NCBI GenBank assembly: GCA_050014795.1
Contig: JBEKCQ010000148.1
Coordinates: forward strand, 1 to 8,561
Direction of reading: 5' to 3'
Length of the DNA: 8,561 nt
Origin: JALHUF01 sp050014795
GTDB taxonomy: Bacteria > Acidobacteriota > Terriglobia > UBA7540
Position numbers and translations under genes: made by a program. Of this stretch, positions 6,469 through 8,561 are shown in pieces. Position 1 is the stretch's first letter, and every line of letters starts with the position of its first letter. The notes under the pieces are model-generated. The model saw only the letters and a list, made by a program, of their open reading frames with translations. It was not told the DNA's origin and searched no databases.

Positions 6469-7455
6469 CTACCCGCCGATGGACAGCATGGTGCGCTCCG
6501 GCTGAACAAAGTCCGGCTCGTTGATGCGGTGTCCCGGCTCCTTCTGGCTCACCACGCGCATGAGAAACTGCGCGAGGTCACTGTCCTGGGCGCCATTGCG
6601 CACCAGGGAGCGGATGTCGTGCTCACCCAGGGAGAACAAGCAGGTGCGGATCTTCCCGTCAGCCGTCAGGCGCATGCGACTGCACTGGCCACAGAAGGGG
6701 GCGGAAACCGGTGCAATGATACCAATTTCCCCCTGGCCATCCGCGAAACGATAGCTCAGCGCCGTCTCGCTGGGTGAGCGGCGAGGAATCTCGACGAGCG
6801 GGAAAACTGTGTTGATCGCTGCGAAGATCTCCTGGGCGGTCACCACAAGGTCACGGTTCCAGGCACAGTCCGCGTCCAGCGGCATGAATTCGATGAAGCG
6901 CACAACAATGTCGCGACAGCGGGCCAAACGCGCAAACTCTACCAGTTCGTCGTCGTTGAATCCTCGGACCAGGACGACGTTCACCTTCACCGGAGCGAGG
7001 CCGGCAGCCACGGCCGCGTCGATTCCGGCCAGGACTCTCTCGCACGAAGCTGTGGCACGCGTAATCTTGGCGGACTTTTCCGGGTCCATCGAATCCAGGC
7101 TCACCGTAACCCTCGGTGCACCCGCCGCAGCCAGTGACTTCGCCATCTCCGGCAGCAAATAGCCGTTCGTGGTGATCGCGATATCGTCGAGGCCCTCGAT
7201 CTGCCCCAGGCGTGCAACAAAATCGGTGATCCCCGGGCGCAGCAGCGGTTCGCCGCCCGTCACGCGCACCTTGCGGATACCCAGTCCCGCCAGAACCCGC
7301 GCCACCCTGAGGAATTCATCCCAGGTCAAAAGGTCGCGGTGGGGGAAATAGTCCCGCGAATCGACAGACTTGCAGTACACGCAAGCGAGATTGCAGCGGT
7401 CTGTCACCGAAATGCGCAAGTCGCGGATTTCGCGACCGAATTTGTCCCTGAGCAT
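6469..7455 (-). CDS. moaA: GTP 3',8-cyclase MoaA (molybdenum cofactor biosynthesis)
   Basis: A radical SAM enzyme that turns GTP into 3',8-cyclo-dihydro-GTP, the first step of molybdopterin synthesis, together with MoaC. The SAM-binding cluster motif is C21-x3-C25-x2-C28 in TDRCNLACVYC. VTGGEP (65-70) follows. The second, substrate-binding cluster has C255, C258 and C272 in FCGQCSR...RTCLF. Conserved basic residues lie in RMRLTADGKIR (260-270). The protein ends in the double glycine (SIGG) needed for activity in characterised MoaA. At 328 aa it is full length. The ATG matches the family start, but the Shine-Dalgarno is poor (AGGA about 18 nt upstream). It is the first gene of the probable moaA-nadA-thiC unit. 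No promoter is obvious between it and the terminator at 7548-7580, so its expression may depend on read-through. moaC and other moa/moe genes are absent here. Confidence 0.98.
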   Translation of the reverse strand: MLRDKFGREIRDLRISVTDRCNLACVYCKSVDSRDYFPHRDLLTWDEFLRVARVLAGLGIRKVRVTGGEPLLRPGITDFVARLGQIEGLDDIAITTNGYLLPEMAKSLAAAGAPRVTVSLDSMDPEKSAKITRATASCERVLAGIDAAVAAGLAPVKVNVVLVRGFNDDELVEFARLARCRDIVVRFIEFMPLDADCAWNRDLVVTAQEIFAAINTVFPLVEIPRRSPSETALSYRFADGQGEIGIIAPVSAPFCGQCSRMRLTADGKIRTCLFSLGEHDIRSLVRNGAQDSDLAQFLMRVVSQKEPGHRINEPDFVQPERTMLSIGG

Positions 7456-7492
7456 CGTTCTGTGGCGGCGGTGTCCTACCCGCCGGCCTCTT

Positions 7493-7543
7493 GTAGCGGC
7501 GGGTTTAGCCCGCCACCTAATGGCGCCGTAAAGCCGCCTCTAC
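7493..7543. repeat. REP/BIME-like pair of GTAG-headed palindromes
   Basis: On the plus strand, GTAG (7493-7496) is followed after one base by a perfect 6-bp hairpin, GGCGGG-tttag-CCCGCC (7498-7514). On the minus strand, a second GTAG (7543-7540) is followed after one base by an imperfect hairpin, GGCGGC-tttac-GGCGCC. The two units face each other in inverted orientation. A GTAG tetranucleotide at the foot of a GC-rich palindrome is the known layout of REP elements mobilised by RAYT transposases, and inverted pairs are BIMEs. No RAYT gene is in the window, and only this copy is present. It lies between the terminator and the moaA start, so it would be part of any read-through leader. Confidence 0.6.
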
Positions 7544-7547
7544 GTCG

Positions 7548-7580
7548 AAAAAAAACGCCTACCCCGCGTTTGGAGTAGGC
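7548..7580 (-). terminator. Strong rho-independent terminator upstream of moaA
   Basis: Read on the minus strand, GCCTACTCC (7580-7572) and GGGGTAGGC (7565-7557) form a 9-bp stem with a 6-nt loop. Then come one G, one more base pair's width of sequence (7556), and eight T residues (7555-7548). One position is a G-U wobble that would be a C-A mismatch on the other strand, so only the minus orientation makes a full stem. It ends about 92 nt before the moaA ATG and so lies in a leader, or ends a separate small RNA. Confidence 0.85.
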
Positions 7581-7688
7581 CCCGTTCTCCTTTCCAAACA
7601 CGGGAGGCGACGCGATTTCTCACGCCACCCTATCGGCCCGCCGGGCTTAGGCTTGTCCGCTACCCTTAGCGCCCCGGGCTCGGAGAAC
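7548..7688 (-). ncRNA. Structured RNA upstream of moaA: candidate riboswitch/attenuator or small RNA
   Basis: A promoter, a closed fold and a terminator line up in about 141 nt. The predicted 5' end begins GTTCTCC (7688-7682), which pairs perfectly with GGAGAAC (7590-7584), a 7-bp closing stem. Inside are the hairpin CGCTA-AGGG-TAGCG, a GC-rich element around GCCCGGCGGGC, and a strong hairpin in which GGG-T-GGCG pairs with CGCC-T-CCC. The terminator at 7548-7580 follows directly. GTGTTTGG (7601-7594) can also pair over 8 bp with CCAAACGC (7573-7566), which would disrupt the terminator. Position before moaA suggests molybdenum-cofactor sensing, as for the known Moco RNA motif upstream of moaA genes, but I cannot confirm a match by eye. 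A free-standing small RNA is the main alternative. I saw no SRP, RNase P or tmRNA signature. Confidence 0.6.
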
Positions 7689-7694
7689 ACTAAA

Positions 7695-7723
7695 ATCTTA
7701 TCCCATTAGATGAATCGCGGCAA
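7695..7723 (-). promoter_or_regulatory. Sigma-70-like promoter for the moaA leader/small RNA
   Basis: TTGCCG (7723-7718) and TAAGAT (7700-7695) are separated by exactly 17 nt on the minus strand. Each matches 4 of 6 consensus bases. The expected start is about 7 nt downstream, near 7688, which is the first base of the RNA's closing stem. That agreement is the main support. Confidence 0.55.
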
Positions 7724-7757
7724 GCGCGGTTTCGAGCGTGGAATTGGAAAGGTACAT
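7698..7757 (-). CDS. Possible 19-residue leader peptide (doubtful)
   Basis: An ATG at 7757 opens a 19-codon frame, MYLSNSTLETALAAIHLMG, ending in TAA at 7698. AGGGGGG (7769-7763) lies 5 nt upstream of the ATG as a G-rich ribosome-binding candidate. It can be covered by CCCC in a CCCC-ACA-GGGG hairpin. The frame overlaps the promoter proposed at 7695-7723, so it would be translated only from a transcript starting further upstream. The peptide has no run of a single amino acid as in classic attenuators. I do not recognise it, and it may be chance. Confidence 0.2.
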   Translation of the reverse strand: MYLSNSTLETALAAIHLMG

Positions 7758-8131
7758 CGTATCCCCCCTGTGGGGTTGAAGTGCTTGAGTGAGATGCGGA
7801 GGAGAGAGATGACTGCCTTGCTGGGGCAAGAGCCAAGCCGTCGCCGCGCCGGCGTAAAATCGCACCTCCCGCCTTTTTACCAAAAAAGCTTGACCTCATC
7901 CCCCTGCATTTTTCGCTTGACTTTTGGCGGCAACTGTGATAGACTACAATAACCATGAGAGCAGGGTCCGAGGGTGCGCAGGCTGGGGCTTTAACTCGGG
8001 GGCGGCGCGAACGGAACTTGCGGCGGCGTTCGGGCGCCACTCGTTTCGCAGGGTTGACAGATATGCAAACTTGCCTGGAGGGCGCGGAACGCAGGGGGTA
8101 AGCATTCTTTATACCCTTGAAAAAAACGAAC
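7758..8131. other. Stretch without a recognisable gene
   Basis: No reading frame here looks like a known protein on either strand. Visible items are a small hairpin CTTGC-TGGG-GCAAG (7817-7830), the plus-strand promoter at 7917-7945, a 48-codon frame after it (7955-8101), and a bulged hairpin GGCGCGAACG/CGTTCGGGCGCC (8004-8013 with 8027-8038). Base composition falls towards AT from about 8100. Confidence 0.5.
7917..7945 (+). promoter_or_regulatory. Good sigma-70-like promoter pointing rightward
   Basis: TTGACT (7917-7922) matches 5 of 6 -35 bases. TAGACT (7940-7945) matches 4 of 6 -10 bases with an ideal 17-nt spacer. TACAAT (7945-7950) overlaps it and is closer to consensus, but its spacing is 22 nt. 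Transcription would begin near 7952, almost at the ATG at 7955, and would run into the repeat cluster at 8132-8262. No convincing gene follows, so the product may be an RNA or a very small leaderless peptide. Confidence 0.5.
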
Positions 8132-8262
8132 CTGATAAGTCCTGTAAAATCAGTCATTTGACTTTCTGAAAAAGAAAACAAAGCTGATAAGTTCTTTAGA
8201 ATCAGCAAGTGTTGAGAAACTCAGCGAAGCTGATAAGTGTCCGCACATCAGTCACTTATCAG
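8132..8262. repeat. Cluster of three 22-bp palindromic repeats (CTGATAAGT...ATCAG)
   Basis: Three units at 8132-8153, 8184-8205 and 8230-8251 are each exactly 22 bp. All begin CTGATAAGT and end ATCAG, so each can fold as a hairpin with a 12-nt loop. Units 1 and 2 agree at 19 of 22 positions; unit 3 keeps the ends but differs in the middle. The gaps are 30 and 24 bp. After unit 3, CACTTATCAG (8253-8262) is the perfect reverse complement of its first ten bases (8230-8239), giving a 10-bp stem with a 13-nt loop. A further hairpin, GTTGAG-AAA-CTCAGC (8211-8225), lies between units 2 and 3. The stretch is clearly richer in A and T than the genes to its left. Possible roles are an operator array, a mobile-element end, or an RNA element; none is shown. 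Confidence 0.65.
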
Positions 8263-8389
8263 GATGCCACATGAACTAAGGCACATTCGGCCGCATGTTG
8301 ACGTTTCTGGAATGGGACAGCAATAGGTTGGTTTCTCCTCGCCACTGTCGGCGCCGTTACTCCGGAGATACCCTCTTCCTTTCTCAACT

Positions 8390-8561
8390 TCAATTTTCAA
8401 CACGAAATGTTACAGCCCAATCGAGCGTGGCCCTGACGTCTTCTAGCGCGCCACGGGCCGGGACGCTTTTCGCCTTGACGAGGACGCGGAAGTGGGAGAC
8501 ATTCCGCCTATTCAAAAGCCCGGACGAAGGAAACCTCGTGCGCCCACGGCTCGAAAGGAAA
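8390..8561 (-). CDS. Possible 3' end of a hypothetical gene running off the right edge
   Basis: An open frame enters from the right edge and ends at TGA (8392-8390), giving 56 residues. The last part, VSHFRVLVKAKSVPARGALE and onward to TFRVEN, reads like protein and has many G or C third positions. I do not recognise it. A plus-strand frame from an ATG at 8295 is also open to the edge (89 codons, no Shine-Dalgarno) and shares the same third positions, so base composition cannot decide between the two. The minus frame is preferred only because every recognised gene here is on that strand. Confidence 0.25.
   Translation of the reverse strand, partial: FLSSRGRTRFPSSGLLNRRNVSHFRVLVKAKSVPARGALEDVRATLDWAVTFRVEN

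Noticed and set aside
7548..7688. SRP RNA, RNase P RNA, tmRNA or tRNA
   Set aside because: None of the conserved sequences of those RNAs (such as the GGAAGGAAGCAGC-like SRP loop or a GGTTCGAATCC T-arm) could be found on either strand.
8121..8153. Minus-strand terminator formed by repeat unit 1 plus seven T residues
   Set aside because: The stem is only 5 bp and AT-rich with a 12-nt loop, and five bases separate it from the T-run. This is too weak to call, though it could act as one if a gene does enter from the right edge.
7690..8208. 172-codon open frame on the minus strand
   Set aside because: It crosses the repeat cluster, the plus-strand promoter and the RNA promoter. It shows Arg/Ser-rich low-information sequence and has no ribosome-binding site or family resemblance.
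8132..8251. CRISPR array
   Set aside because: There are three 22-bp units with 30- and 24-bp gaps, but the third matches the first at only 15 of 22 positions. The units are palindromic, the gaps differ in length, and no cas gene is present.

Overview
The window reads as a GC-rich bacterial chromosome segment. Six recognisable genes are complete and one (comM) is nearly complete, and all lie on the minus strand. From right to left they are moaA, nadA, thiC, nuoB, a small Rieske ferredoxin, mutM/fpg and comM/yifB. The protein style, the split complex I gene and a GTAG-headed palindromic repeat upstream of moaA suggest an Acidobacteriota-like organism. That placement is inference and was not tested by any search.

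Layout, in order of minus-strand transcription. The right end (about 7750-8561) has no convincing gene. It holds a good plus-strand promoter, a lower-GC stretch with three palindromic CTGAT...ATCAG units, and open frames running off the edge. Next comes a compact candidate RNA locus (7548-7723): a promoter, a structured RNA of about 141 nt closed by a 7-bp stem at its 5' end, and a strong intrinsic terminator. A REP/BIME-like repeat (7493-7543) follows, then moaA. The moaA, nadA and thiC genes have gaps of 83 and 30 nt and probably form one transcription unit for molybdopterin, NAD and thiamine-pyrimidine synthesis. nuoB and a GTG-started Rieske ferredoxin follow, behind a TATAAT promoter of their own. 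mutM comes next, and then comM behind an extended -10 promoter.

Two themes link the genes. First, the five consecutive genes from moaA to the Rieske protein all encode iron-sulfur proteins (MoaA with two 4Fe-4S clusters, NadA, ThiC, NuoB carrying N2, and a 2Fe-2S Rieske protein). Second, the last two genes act on DNA: MutM repairs oxidised bases and ComM is a branch-migration helicase of natural transformation.

The most interesting non-coding item is the RNA upstream of moaA. It has a promoter, a closed fold, a terminator, and an alternative pairing that would break the terminator. This is the layout of a riboswitch or attenuator, and a molybdenum-cofactor sensor is the obvious hypothesis. 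It could equally be a free-standing small RNA. I could not match it to a known family by eye.
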